DNA of 64,000 nt from NCBI RefSeq assembly GCF_949628265.1, contig NC_088790.1, forward strand, positions 26,044,545-26,108,544, written 5' to 3'. This DNA comes from Cloeon dipterum. Taxonomy: Eukaryota > Arthropoda > Insecta > Ephemeroptera > Baetidae. The first letter of the stretch is position 1. Every line of letters begins with the position of its first letter. The notes beneath the pieces are model-generated. The model made no database searches, was not told where the DNA came from, and saw nothing but the letters and a program-made list of their open reading frames with translations. The translations under genes and the position numbers were made by a program. This document shows positions 56,401 to 63,764 of this stretch, piece by piece.

Positions 56401-57560
56401 TTTTGCAGGTGTGGCACAACCTGAACAAATTCCTGGAGATGCACAGCTCAAGCGACGTGACCATCGGGCCTCGCCTGTTCCTCTTGTGCCCGGTGGAGGT
56501 GGCCGGCTCGCAGGTGTGGTTCACTGACCTGTGGAACTACTCCGTGGTGCCCTACCTGCTGGAGGCGGTGCGCGAGGGCCTCCAGCTGTACGGCCGGCGC
56601 GGTCCCTGGGAGGACCCCACGCGTTTCATCACTCAGACCTACCCTTGGAGCAGCGACGCCGTCCAGGGCGGGCCTGACGCACTCATCAAGTGAGTACCAA
56701 TTTCCCTCTGAAGAATTTAAAAACACCAAATCACTAGAAATGGTTGTTTCATGTTTAAATTTGACTTTTAAAAATTCGACACAAGATTTTTGAGATTTCT
56801 TCATGCGCTGTAATTTTATTTTTTAGATTGAGACCTGAAGATGTTGGATACGAGACGCAGAATCCCACCACACAAACCTCCTCATCGCCGCCTGGAACTG
56901 CACAGTCGACTTCTAACAGTGGAGGAGAAGCTGATCCACTTGTGAGTATTTTCATCAAAAATAAATAAAAATAAAAAAAAACAATAAAAAATATTTCCCT
57001 ACACCCAGGGGTGCAAAAAACCCGCATTTAAAAAATGCAGTGCAGTGGTAAAAATCATTTGTTCCATTATTACCAGTTTCTTGCGGGCAATGTTTGCACC
57101 TGTTTTCAGTAATTTTCTAATTATTTTCCCATGGTTTTGACTTGAAAAATCGTCAGAGAAATTTTAGGAGAAATTGAAGCAGCAAAATGGCAATTTAAAT
57201 TAAAAAAATCTGCACAGTAGAGGAAATTTTGACCAATCCAACCGCAAATTTTAGAATTTTACAGGGGAAAATGGAACAACTTTATTTCTTGAATTTCTTG
57301 CGAAAGAAATTGCAACCCTGTCTACACCAACTCTTACAGAAATCGTGTTTGATTTCCTTTTTCCAGCACAAATTGAATAAAGAAAGAAATGAAATGGTGT
57401 TAAAAAATTTTTTCTTTTGCAGTTGAACATGCTGATGCGGCTGCAAGAAGCCGCCAACTATTCTAGTCCACACAGTGACTTGGAGCTGTCGGTGGACGCC
57501 GCTGGCGAGAAGACGAGCCACCGAGAAACCAGCGTCATTGTCCTCGACGAGCACGACTAA
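29370..57560 (+). CDS. Neuron navigator (NAV/sickie): CH domain, SxIP linker, AAA+ ATPase
   Basis: The start at 32573 gives 1,897 residues (vertebrate NAV1 is of similar size). Coding exons: 32573-32650, 34817-34934, 36193-36245, 41768-41988, 42886-42962, 44017-44134, 44196-44356, 44421-44514, 45292-45773, 46672-46873, 48614-48698, 49294-49442, 49538-49719, 49769-49983, 50057-50177, 50809-50928, 51073-51399, 52332-52470, 52811-52975, 53049-53125, 53191-53342, 53396-53479, 53535-53619, 54040-54167, 54225-54466, 54695-54851, 54909-55059, 55201-55645, 55700-55846, 55967-56351, 56409-56689, 56827-56941, 57423-57560. All join in phase. Domains: CH about 27-128; serine-rich linker with SxIP motifs; NAV blocks such as STKSEKLYPSML and IRKLRREL; coiled coils about 1062-1140 and 1300-1350; AAA+ about 1543-1814 with Walker A at 1558-1565. 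NAV proteins track microtubule plus ends and guide neurite outgrowth. Small cassette exons may be missed. Confidence 0.93.
29587..30015. mobile_element. Full-length TTAA-flanked MITE (family E reference copy)
   Basis: TTAA at 29587-29590 precedes AGTGGAATGATACTG, and CAGTATCATTCCTCT precedes TTAA at 30012-30015, giving 15-bp inverted termini with one mismatch around a 421-bp element. TTAA on both sides fits a piggyBac-type target. No coding frame of transposase size exists. It is the only copy in the window with both ends intact. Confidence 0.8.
31393..32060. mobile_element. Degraded palindromic MITE (family C) split by a later insertion
   Basis: Left part shows GGCGCCAGCAG, GTTCAGCCGTTCGCC and GATTGGCTGGAC blocks; right part shows TGTCTGAAATCGCAGCGG and GGCGCCATCT. 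All occur in the intact copies at 35424 and 45954. A family B element occupies 31621-31957 in between. Confidence 0.7.
31612..31966 (+). mobile_element. Family B MITE nested in a family C copy, 9-bp duplication
   Basis: The element, 31621-31957, starts TAGGGTTCGCCAATTTTGC and ends TTTTTGCAAACCCTG. GTCAGGATT is present directly outside both ends (31612-31620 and 31958-31966). Joining the flanks restores the sequence expected from related family C copies. No transposase frame. Confidence 0.8.
32368..32375 (+). promoter_or_regulatory. Candidate TATA box of the main NAV promoter
   Basis: TATAAATA lies about 205 bp upstream of the start codon at 32573, at the edge of a CpG-rich leader. Transcription would then begin near 32395-32400. 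This is a motif match in a suitable position only. Confidence 0.4.
32573..32650 (+). CDS. NAV first coding exon, main form
   Basis: An ATG at 32573 after the CpG-rich leader opens 26 codons (MSLLDVAACI...) ending in ATTATCCAG before donor GTATTG, phase 0. The final Gln joins IYIDWANHYL of the next exon, reproducing the start of the NAV CH domain. The leader contains CAACACAACA-type simple sequence and GT repeats. Confidence 0.75.
33685..34132 (-). pseudogene. Possible small secreted-protein gene with a phase break, inside NAV intron
   Basis: On the minus strand an ATG at 34130-34132 opens 16 codons of signal-peptide character (MRAAIVVFFLLLRLAQ), then donor GTAGTT at 34084. After acceptor TTTAATTTCAG an exon at 33685-33827 reads open to TAA in the frame PGNATHPPAEVTRPP and on through a leucine- and tyrosine-rich helix-like end. 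The first exon ends in phase 0 while the second needs phase 1, so the join fails by one base. Exon 1 contains a run of ten A (34104-34113, plus strand) where a sequencing or real indel is likely. I do not recognise the protein. It could be a small secreted peptide precursor, a pseudogene, or chance. Confidence 0.25.
34817..41988 (+). CDS. NAV CH-domain exons
   Basis: Exons 34817-34934, 36193-36245 and 41768-41988 encode the calponin-homology domain: IYIDWANHYL at the start, LQTDVCDGILL, then KNPTQM joined to LENVISCLSLL, and ILGLFFSLSRYKQ at the end. This is the CH arrangement of NAV proteins (and of NAV2/NAV3-type isoforms in vertebrates). A glutamine-rich stretch with a QQQQQKQQ core follows directly. 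The introns are large (about 1.3 and 5.5 kb) and contain repeats. Confidence 0.9.
35275..36115 (+). repeat. Dispersed repeat (family D) interrupted by a palindromic MITE
   Basis: Left and right parts, about 35275-35423 and 35847-36115, match the reverse complement of 50325-50575, including GGAAATTAATTGCTTCCG, GGTCCGTGTTTGG and AATTTCCAG blocks. The family C element sits between them. Family D termini are not clear. Confidence 0.7.
35424..35846. mobile_element. Intact palindromic MITE (family C, copy 1)
   Basis: About 423 bp that is almost entirely one inverted repeat. It starts ACCAGTTGCATAAACCCT and ends in the near complement; both arms carry AACAGATGGCGCC-like and CAGCCAATCGCC-like blocks. 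AATT lies just outside each end, one base removed. It has no coding capacity. Confidence 0.85.
37745..38091. mobile_element. hAT-like MITE (family A, copy 1) with perfect 8-bp duplication
   Basis: The element, 37753-38083 (331 bp), starts CAGGGTTGCA and ends TGCAACCCTG, a perfect 10-bp terminal inverted repeat. TCCTTAAT flanks both ends (37745-37752 and 38084-38091). Internal AT-rich sequence includes CTGCACAATAGAGGAAATTT. No transposase frame; it must be moved in trans. Confidence 0.9.
38300..38694 (+). promoter_or_regulatory. CpG-rich island with possible internal NAV first exon
   Basis: An island of GC-rich DNA in the long CH-domain intron contains ATG at 38648, 15 codons plus two bases, and a strong donor GTAAGA at 38695. 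The exon would end in phase 2, compatible with the acceptors at 42886, 44196 and 48614. The peptide (MFGQVFANFG...) is not informative. Phase compatibility alone is a one-in-three event, so this is weak. Confidence 0.25.
39413..39619 (-). pseudogene. Possible NADAR-like domain fragment
   Basis: A 68-codon minus-strand frame begins MNFSGSDLTFSG and contains EFDTADHLFMAMLYQRIRK. The spacing of the FSG start, the hydrophobic segment and the (E/D)H-x-F-x-A-M core resembles NADAR (YbiA-like) domains, which are frequent in arthropod repeats and single-copy genes. A hAT-like MITE ends 14 bp upstream of the ATG. No exon partner is visible, so it reads as a remnant. The family assignment is by eye and uncertain. 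Confidence 0.3.
39626..39971. mobile_element. hAT-like MITE (family A, copy 2)
   Basis: Element 39634-39963 (330 bp), left end CAGGGTGTTT, right end TGCAACCCTG. Flanks AATTTGAT and AATTTAAG agree at 6 of 8 positions. Internal sequence matches copy 1 closely, for example CTGCACAGTAGAGGAAAT. Confidence 0.85.
41099..41467. mobile_element. TTAA-flanked repeat (family E), internally reduced copy
   Basis: The left end reads TTTAAAGGGGTGACAATTG, apparently missing the ATGATACTGG part of the terminus. The middle shares CTCGTCGAGATCTGTCC with other copies and the right end reads CAGTATCAATCCTCT. The right TTAA has changed. Confidence 0.7.
42917..45484 (+). other. Cluster of four SxIP motifs in the NAV linker
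   Basis: SGIP (42917-42928), SLIP (44082-44093), SSIP (44504-44514 completed at 45292) and SAIP (45473-45484) are encoded across five consecutive exons. SGIP follows the basic KKRS. SxIP in basic, serine/proline-rich disordered sequence is the EB1-binding signal that brings proteins to growing microtubule ends, and mammalian NAV proteins are plus-end trackers. Confidence 0.75.
45950..46381. mobile_element. Intact palindromic MITE (family C, copy 2)
   Basis: Element about 45954-46377 (424 bp), nearly identical to the copy at 35424, starting ACCAGTTGCATAAACCCT and ending GCAACTGGT. AATT again stands beside both ends. The close identity of two copies 10 kb apart suggests recent activity. Confidence 0.85.
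47400..48136 (+). promoter_or_regulatory. CpG-rich internal promoter region of NAV
   Basis: The intron between coding exons 46672-46873 and 48614-48698 contains a long GC- and CpG-rich stretch in otherwise AT-rich surroundings, with CGGCGGCG tracts near 48100. It leads straight into the candidate first exon at 48137. A GCATTATACTCGC sequence lies at about 47542. Promoter activity is inferred from composition and the downstream ATG/donor. Confidence 0.5.
48137..48177 (+). CDS. Candidate internal first exon for a short NAV isoform
   Basis: ATG at 48137 opens MSIKRWSYYCDPH plus two bases, followed at 48178 by donor GTGAGT. It ends in phase 2, exactly the phase required by the acceptor at 48614, so translation would pass into the VGDDSSSVSSEVSD segment and the whole C-terminal two thirds of NAV. 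The product would lack the CH domain and all four SxIP motifs but keep coiled coils and ATPase. Vertebrate NAV genes do have internal promoters that make short forms; this exon itself is an inference. Confidence 0.55.
48756..49083. mobile_element. hAT-like MITE (family A, copy 3)
   Basis: Left end CAGGGTTGCA at 48764; the right end has decayed to ACCTTG near 49075. Internal sequence follows the family, with CTGCACAGTAGAGGGAATTT. Flanks TTGGTGTT and TTAGTTTC agree at only 5 of 8, so this is an older copy. Confidence 0.75.
50325..50575 (-). repeat. Dispersed repeat (family D) preserving an empty MITE site
   Basis: Reverse complement of the sequence that flanks the family C element at 35424. 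At about 50426-50429 (AATT) the two flanks are contiguous, with no insertion. Blocks include GGACCCTTTTTC and GGAAGCAATTAATTTCC. Confidence 0.7.
51037..51056. repeat. TTTC microsatellite in a NAV polypyrimidine tract
   Basis: Tandem TTTC units end about 16 bp before the acceptor at 51071-51072, so they form part of the polypyrimidine tract of that intron. Length variation here could influence splicing. Confidence 0.8.
53191..55059 (+). CDS. NAV coiled-coil exons
   Basis: Exons 53191-53342 and 53396-53479 encode SSLYSTAEEKQANEIRKLRR and the heptad-rich helix that follows. After the basic KKGWLRSSFSKAFSR segment, exons 54695-54851 and 54909-55059 encode DIRLEALSSAHQLESLKD and a second coiled coil. 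Both blocks are strongly conserved in NAV proteins and lie just before the ATPase. Exon 54225-54466 contains a run of seven His residues, a low-complexity tract. Confidence 0.88.
53658..54013 (-). mobile_element. Family B MITE in a NAV intron
   Basis: Begins AAGGGTTCCC and ends GGCAAACCCTG in the opposite orientation to the copy at 31621. Contains GCATTGCAAAAAACTG, GCGGGGTTTTCTGCAATT and AAATTCGGAAAAATGCGGG. It fills nearly the whole intron between exons 53535-53619 and 54040-54167. Confidence 0.75.
54852..54908 (+). other. 57-bp in-frame, stop-free intron in NAV
   Basis: GTGAGA ... TTTGCAG separates exons 54695-54851 and 54909-55059. Removing it joins HKMR to GEMLSL, which follows the uninterrupted coiled coil of NAV proteins; keeping it inserts 19 residues (VRQLNLS...) without a stop or frameshift. 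I annotate it as an intron, but retention would be translatable. Confidence 0.6.
55201..56941 (+). CDS. NAV AAA+ ATPase exons
   Basis: Exon 55201-55645 encodes the pre-ATPase region ending LPKAWIQR-type sequence with LLPCGYLVGDD. Exon 55700-55846 carries Walker A GPSGTGKS at 55743-55766. Exon 55967-56351 encodes VDHKSSKELKQYL and the Walker B-like VIILDN at 56058-56075, then IIGTMNQT and FRWVLCANHLEPVKG. Exon 56409-56689 encodes VWHNLNKFLE, SSSDVTIGPRLFL, WFTDLWNYSVVPYLLEAVRE and GPWEDP. These blocks are diagnostic of NAV. Walker B has Asn after the Asp instead of the usual Glu. Confidence 0.95.
56998..57328. mobile_element. hAT-like MITE (family A, copy 4)
   Basis: Element 57006-57320 (315 bp), left end CAGGGGTGCA, right end TGCAACCCTG. 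Flanks CCTACACC and TCTACACC agree at 7 of 8. It lies in the last NAV intron, ending about 100 bp before the final exon. Confidence 0.85.
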
Positions 57561-58611
57561 CACACCCCCGTTTCGAGACCGCCTTCGTTTATTTTGATTA
57601 GATAAATGGAACTAAATACTTAATGGCAAAATCACCATTGTACGTAAACTGAATTTTTTGGATGATTATTTTCAGCGTTATATGTGATAAGATTTTGCTT
57701 ATATATTTATTATTATCATATGTATTTTGTGTGCGAGAGAAAAAATTGATAACACTTCATCTGGTCTAAATATCCCTAAAATGGATGTAAATATTGTTTA
57801 TATACATTTCGTGACTCAACCGTGATGCCTAATTTTGTGACAAATTATTAAATGAAATCGTGGCCATTCTTTGGACAGCCATACATTTGTAGAGCATTTT
57901 GTACATTTTTCTAATCCTCGTCACCCTCATTATATGTTATTGGAATAAATGAATTGGCCTTTACGTCGTCGTGCAACTTAAATAATGAATGTGAACACTT
58001 TAAACGGAAATTCGCATATTATGGAAGAAGTCACAATGGCCTTTTTTGTAGGTTCAATAATTTTGTTGAATCCACCACTGTTGATGGCTTGTATTGAAAA
58101 TAAAAACAGAACTAACCAACCTGAAATGGATATATATAAAGAAATCTGTTTGTCTCATTTCATATTCCTTTTTTAAATGAAAGAGTGGCACATCTTGCAC
58201 ACATTCCGACATCAAGGGCCACTCTCAGCTTGTTCCATGAGAAAAAGTTGTAAAAATCTACCTTTTTTAATTATTCAAAATTCAACTCTAAGAATATACT
58301 CAAAATTGGCCAATTAAATAAAAAAAAAATGGTTGGCGAGACTTGAGTGTGTGAAAAATGGCTAAATGTGAGCAACAGAAATACTACAAGTTTTTGGAGG
58401 GCGCAAACAAAAGTCAAGTGAGATTTTAAAAATAGTATGCATCAAAAATTCCTATCCCTCAGTTGCCTGAAATGAAATACAATCTGCTATTAATAAATAA
58501 GAGCTCTTCAATATTCGTTTTAGTCCAATAATTCATCATGCTGAATTGATAATTATTGTGACGTAATGATAATTAATTAAAAGAAAATATTTCTACACAT
58601 TCATCATGCTA
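57561..58611 (+). other. NAV 3' untranslated region and convergent intergenic space
   Basis: No coding frame is supportable. The NAV stop codon is at 57558-57560 and a polyadenylation signal lies at 57944. Beyond it is AT-rich DNA up to the end of the minus-strand PSMD5 gene, about 1.07 kb between the two stop codons. Confidence 0.6.
57944..57949 (+). terminator. Candidate NAV polyadenylation signal
   Basis: AATAAA about 385 bp after the NAV stop codon, followed within about 20 bp by TTTACGTCGTCGTG, which is moderately GT-rich. Confidence 0.5.
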
Positions 58612-58617
58612 TTTATT
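58612..58617 (-). terminator. Candidate PSMD5 polyadenylation signal
   Basis: On the minus strand AATAAA lies only 8 bases after the TAA stop codon of PSMD5. If used, the 3' untranslated region would be about 25-40 bases, which would be exceptionally short. Confidence 0.4.
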
Positions 58618-58625
58618 CACAAATC

Positions 58626-61600
58626 TTAGATTTCGCCACTTGAACAGCGCATTTTCTTAGCATCATTTTGCACTTTAGGATTAATTGTCAGAGTCCGTCT
58701 CACGTTTTGCGGAATGCTCTTGTCTGCGAGGATCACACGAGCTACGTCCGATTTAAGTTGCATCACTTGCGCGTCGGCCACACCGTTGACAAAGAAATGC
58801 ACATCATTGCACGATTCCTGCTCCACCAGCCAGCTGAGAAGAGAAGGCAGCAAGCAAACTTCGTTCCGGCCCCACGCCAGTTTGGTCAAGGTTAAAAGCA
58901 GCTGTAGAACAAAAAAATTATCGAGTGAATTATCTCTAGAAATATTCTAAAAACTCGTACCTTGAGACCAGTAATTCTGCATTGCACTGTTTCCGACACA
59001 AAGACCGGAATGCTGGTTCTGTTGACACCGGGAAAAGGCTCCTTGCAAAATTGGAACAGCTTTTCAACCGAGATCCAGATGGATTCGAACCAGCTCTTGG
59101 TCAACCTCAGCATTTCGTCTGTTTGGTCTTCCTCCTAGAAATCTCACCATTTAGCAGTTTTTAATTTAGATTTGCACTGCTCCTACCTTTAAAACAATCA
59201 GGTCCATGGTAGTCTCTAGAGAACAAACTTTGTCGCTCGCTGAACCAGACTGGACAAATTTCTTAAGATGGTCTAAAACCGAATCACTGGTAGGCATCAA
59301 CGTGGCCAAATACCGCTTCCCAGCTGGCTTGGCTGCCACCTGTAAACAAAATATTATTATTACATATTTTAAGTGGAATTATTGAGATTTTTTATTTTAA
59401 AAAGAGATTTTTCATTAAAATTCAACCCTAACCGACCAATTTTTGTCATTTACATCTTACTAAACGTGCCCTAAAATCTAATTTGTCGAATTTTACCGGT
59501 TTTACGCGCTTTTTCTATAAAAATTCAGATTTTAAAAAGGGGTCTGTGCATGGCTTCATTAAAATCATTAAAATTCACGAGTTCATAGAAACGTCAAAAA
59601 CTGGCTATATTCAGAAAGCTTATTAAATTTCCAGTTTTTTTCCCTATCAAGCAAATTTCCCATTTTTTTAGATAAACCCTAACTCCTTCAGTATTTCACA
59701 TCTCATTAAAAGCAGGACAAAAATTATTTTTACTTATATTCGTACCATTCCAATCATTTCTATTTCAGTCCTCGTGACATACGCTCTGTCAATGGAGATT
59801 TTGATCAGGTTCATGACAGTAGGCACCACCTTTGGACAGTCTTTCAACGCCCGTTCTGGAAAGTGCTTGAAAATGGCCCCAAAGAACATGTAGATGGCTA
59901 GAAAAGAAAATAAATCAGTTCCAAAATCCCAGGGTCGGATTCGTTTCGTACAGGGCATGACTTTGTCCTCCATGGTTCCAGGTCCGTATTCCACCACCCT
60001 GGCTTCGAGTTTGGACAAAATTCCAGACGCGAGCAGCTCTTCATAGCCCCACTCGGCGGAGCCAATTTTTGTGTAGCAGTCAACAGTGGTGGCGAATCCC
60101 ACTTGGTCCACGTGAGCCATCGCCCCCTGCAAGCCAGTCTGCAAATGAAACAAAATAAGTGAATTTTTACTGACAAAACAGCACATTTTCCTGCTGCTAA
60201 TACACCAGTTATAGAAGCCTTCTGTGTTCAAAGCCGACAGATGGCGCCACCGTATACTTTCGTAATAAAATTAATATTCAGGCACTTTTTCGCTGCGATT
60301 TTGGACTCAATTCTGCCACTGTGCTTTCTTTTGACGAGCTGAAAACCAAAATTGGTTCAGAAAATCGCCATAGAATCATGAAAAACTATTTTTTGAAAAA
60401 TAAAATATTTCCCAATGTTTCTATGGCGATTGGCTTAACCGATTTTGGTTTCAGCACGTCAAAAGAAAGCATATTAAGTGAAGAATGCACAATAGCAGGA
60501 TTGAGTCTGCAATCGAAGCGCAAGTGCCTTAAAAATTAAATTATTACGAAAGTATAAGGTGGCGCCATCTCTGTTGCCGGCATTTCAAAATTAGCCGATC
60601 CTTTTTATTATTAAAGGACTCACCTCAAGCTCTTCCAAAATTTGGCAGTTTTTCACCATTTCCAGGCCTTCTTTGCTTCCGCTAGCAGCGCTTGATGCAA
60701 GCTGTTAGACAAACTTATTACTAAAACCGACTGAATTTAAATTTGGTTTCGTTCACCTCTAATATTTGAAACCGGATTTCCGGAATTTCGCACATAATTT
60801 CTGCTAGCGAGTTTCCTATGTCTGATTTGAACACAATTTCCGCCCCTTGAGGCATCAAGATGATCTTCTCCAGCAGATTTATCACTGGAGAATCGGAGTC
60901 TGCGTCTTCCGCACTGATGCTCCTCACCAGTTCGTACATCAGGTTTGGCACTTGGGAGAAGCAGGCGACGTTTCCTTCAGAGATGGCTCGACACAACTGG
61001 AGAAAAATTAATATGAGCTTTGAAGAAGAGCTTTTCAGATTAAAAATTAAGACTATTTTGCATATTTTACTAAAGGAATTAACTGTTTGTGAAATTTCGC
61101 TACAGTTTTTATCTCGGCAATGCACAATAAATGAAATCAGTACCGAGAAAGTTAAATTTCGGATTTTCCAAATTTCTCAAAAAATTAAAATGGCTTTTCC
61201 TTTGATTTTGATCCCTCTTGTCCTGATTAATACAGTGGCGTGCGAATTATGAGGACAAATTCCCTAAATAAATCGTGATTTAACAATTAGGCGAGTAAGG
61301 CGACTATAATTATTAACAATGCTTGCCGCTTGATAAGCTGATTTTCTCAGATTTTAACTTTTTAGATTTAGACAGAAAGTATTTTGAAGGATAAAACAAT
61401 TTTGCACATTGTTCTTTCTATCAAACTAGGAGAAACGGGAAAAGAATGGAATTAAATTCCCTCACCAAGCTGAAGAGGAGCACTTGGAATTTCGGCGTGA
61501 CGTGAGTGAGGAACTGCAGCAGCAACTCCTCGTTTTCGCTGACAATTCGGCCAGCCTCGCAGTTTTCAAAGACAAGGCTGACCAACTCATAGAATGGTTC

Positions 61601-61843
61601 TGCGTAGATTGGGCTGAAAATACAACATCAAATAAAATAATGTGGCTTGAATTGTTTGTTTACATACTTGTTCCATTTCACTAGCGTTCTGAACATTTCG
61701 GAAAAGTCGAGTTTGGGCAGAATTAGTCTGCGCTGCTCGTCGCTCAGTCCTTTGACCTCGTTCAGGAACTCATTCAGCACCGTTTTGTGGTCCTTGCACT
61801 TTGTGTAGGAGTCGATTCGACTCTGAAAACCGGCCGCATCCAT
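58626..61843 (-). CDS. PSMD5: 26S proteasome non-ATPase regulatory subunit 5 (assembly chaperone S5b)
   Basis: Nine minus-strand coding exons: 61668-61843, 61466-61613, 60757-60996, 60624-60701, 59952-60138, 59746-59897, 59187-59339, 58961-59134 and 58626-58901. All phases agree and predict 527 residues against about 504 in human. The chain is all-helical, ARM/HEAT-like. Family-specific resemblance is clearest at MLRLTKSWFES, followed by a KEPFPGV segment, and at ATTVDCYTKIGSAEWGYEEL. PSMD5 binds the PSMC2/PSMC1 base module and holds it until the 19S base is assembled. I start at ATG 61843 because an acceptor TTGAAATTCAG lies directly before it and a matching donor at 61915-61916; this makes the in-frame ATG at 61867 intronic. 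The N-terminal half is diverged. A family C MITE lies in the intron after exon 4. Confidence 0.85.
59515..59660 (+). repeat. Dispersed repeat (family D), partial copy
   Basis: Shares ATTCAGATTTTAAAAAGGGG, GGCTTCATTAAAAT and TTAAATTTCCAG blocks with the family D copy at 35847-35990. The site corresponding to the family C insertion is also unoccupied here. It lies in a PSMD5 intron. Confidence 0.6.
59898..59951 (-). other. 54-bp in-frame, stop-free intron in PSMD5
   Basis: GTACGAAACG ... TTTTCTAG on the minus strand separates exons 59952-60138 and 59746-59897. Removing it joins MEDKVMP to IYMFFG, which follows the family; keeping it adds 18 residues without a stop or frameshift. I annotate it as spliced. 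Confidence 0.6.
60203..60594. mobile_element. Palindromic MITE (family C, copy 3) in a PSMD5 intron
   Basis: Starts ACCAGTTATAGAAGCC, carries ACAGATGGCGCCACCGT, the central palindrome around TTGGTTCAGAAAATCGCC, and the right-hand GGCGCCATCT. It is more diverged than the copies at 35424 and 45954. Confidence 0.75.
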
Positions 61844-61844
61844 C

Positions 61845-61916
61845 CTGAATTTCAAATCAGCGGGCATTATTAAAATTCATGACAACAATAGCAGTAATTA
61901 TTTAACTGACAATTAC
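61845..61916 (-). other. 72-bp intron in the PSMD5 leader
   Basis: Minus-strand donor AAG|GTAATT at 61916 and acceptor ATTCAG at 61845 bracket 72 bases that contain the more upstream in-frame ATG. This decides the choice of start codon. The leader exon upstream ends at 61917; its beginning is not defined, probably near 61990-62120. Confidence 0.5.
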
Positions 61917-62164
61917 CTTAGTTTGAAGGTCAAATGTTCGATTTGGAATGCATCACGTTACGGGGCAATTCGGCACGTATAAAAAGCAATAAAGAATTTA
62001 CGAAAATCTGCTCAACCTGTTCCAATGTTTTGGCGGCAAGATAGTGTTGGAAACGGCCGTTGAGAGACGGTGGCGCTCGCATTTGCTGAATTTGGCGGAA
62101 TGGGAAAAATAGACCAAAGCAGCAGAGATGAGGCGGAGATGAGCTGAAGAAGATAGGAGGAGTG

Positions 62165-62310
62165 ATGAAAATAATGAAGCTAATTTAAATTTCCATGCCA
62201 CTCGTGAATCATCTCGCGACAAATACATACAAGGCGGCAAAAAAGGAAATACAATTAAAGTCAGTTGATACAGGGCAACAATCGAAAATTATTTGAATTT
62301 TTGGATGCAC
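62165..62310. repeat. Duplicated segment (copy 1) related to 63765-63900
   Basis: The stretch with AATGAAGCTAATTTAAATTT, GGAAATACAATTAAAGTCAG and TTGATACAGGGCAACAATCG is repeated 1.6 kb away with few differences. The two copies also give two matching minus-strand reading frames containing VAWKFKLASLFS, which I regard as a by-product. Confidence 0.75.
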
Positions 62311-62740
62311 TTAAAGAGGAATGATACTGGAAAAGCCTGGAAAATGCTTAATTGTTGCCAATGCATAAAGTCATCCCTTAGGATTCAGTTAAAGCCTAAA
62401 TTGACCTAAGAAACGCTGTAATTTTTTGAGAAAATTGGCTGGAAAGTTACCGTGCTTTACAAATGGTAATGGCTGTCTCCTTACTTGAAATCCGATTTAA
62501 TTTCAAAACCAAGAGTTTCCCTAATTAGTGGCATACACCGTTGGACAGATCTCGACGAGAGGAATCGGAATATGCCAAGAAAATATGTTCAAGCACTGTA
62601 CATTTGGGAGAAAAATGGCAAAATTTGAATTTTTATGGTAGGAAGGTCCTTTTTTATTATTGCAAATTGTTGAACAAATTGTTAATCGATCAATTGTTTA
62701 TGGCATCCAACAATTTAAATAATTTTCAATTGTTGCCATT
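62311..62740. mobile_element. TTAA-started MITE (family E), right end truncated
   Basis: TTAA at 62311-62314 precedes AGAGGAATGATACTGG. The body matches the reference copy at 29591 in opposite orientation. The far end stops at CAATTGTTGCC without its terminus and runs into a second partial copy (to about 62870). Confidence 0.75.
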
Positions 62741-63274
62741 AAGCAGTTGATCAATAATTTGTTCTCGACGAGAGGAATTAAAATCTGCCAAGAAAATGTT
62801 GTCAAGCATTGTACATTTTGTAGAAATTTTGAATTTTTACTCTAGCAAAGTGCTTTTTTATTATGAAAAATTATAAAACCGATTCAAGTTGTTAAACTGA
62901 CATCATTTGGGGGCAAAATATGTGCAAAAAGATATGTAAGAAATGATTGCATTTATTTATAATAATAGAAGAACACTGTAGAATATGAAATATTCTTAAG
63001 TTATTTTGAATAAAGAAAATAGCAATTTAATTTTATTTTTAAAATAAACTCAAATAATAAATTTTTTACTATTGTAAAATTAGCAATTTTTTCAAGGTTC
63101 CTCTACAAAGAAAATAAAAATATTTACTGTTTAAACTATTTTGGAACATGCTTCCCACTGCATGATCATGCATGGTCATGAGCAGTAGCAAGAACCAGGC
63201 CGCGTACTTTATCGTCGGAATTCGTGACTTCACAGGGTGAACAAATATTGCTGCTCTCTTCCACCTAATTTGGC

Positions 63275-63505
63275 TCACCTGGCCAATATCCAGGGCTGTC
63301 CACAGGGACAGGACGCATCGCTCGGTGACTTCACTGGTGGAAAAGCCGCAGTCCAGCGGTGGTGTGCCGGCGGCATGCGAAGCACGTGCAGTTGAACACA
63401 GCAAGCGGTGGTCAGCAGGAATACCAGTCCCTTGGGCGACATTTCTCGGGTCTTCTGGGACCACCTGGTCGTTTTTGAGAATGGCATTCTAGGAATTTCA
63501 GTCAC
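63275..63505 (-). pseudogene. Doubtful coding fragment with signal-peptide start and frame conflict
   Basis: On the minus strand ATG at about 63443 begins MSPKGLVFLLTTACC, typical of a signal peptide. Downstream a different frame reads protein-like sequence (DCGFSTSEVTERC, then VLSLWTALDIGQ) up to a good donor, CCAG|GTGAGC, near 63280. The two parts are one base out of frame. It may be a broken or misassembled exon of a secreted protein, or chance. I recognise no family. Confidence 0.2.
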
Positions 63506-63764
63506 TTCTATACAGGCTCCTCGGAATTTCCACCGGCAATTGGCTTATGTCAATGGAAAAAATTAATTAGCTTTTTTCCTATTAATCGGGCAGTATTTGG
63601 AGTCGCCTCCGCGCGACGGGGTCGGCGGGGGCGATAAAAAGCTTCGCCAGTGGGCTCGCCGGCCCGGTGAACCTGAAACAACGCCCGGAGGCAGGAATAC
63701 AGCAGAGACAAGATTCTTTGCGTGCACACTCGATGCTTGCTTACCTCCTTCTCCCTAAAGGAAA

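Noticed and set aside
60860..61252. A 130-codon plus-strand frame over PSMD5
   Set aside because: It is antisense to a PSMD5 coding exon and its intron; the PSMD5 frame has family similarity and this one has none.
61844..61867. Upstream ATG of PSMD5 giving eight extra residues
   Set aside because: An acceptor lies between it and the second ATG, with a matching donor upstream, so the eight codons are more likely intronic.
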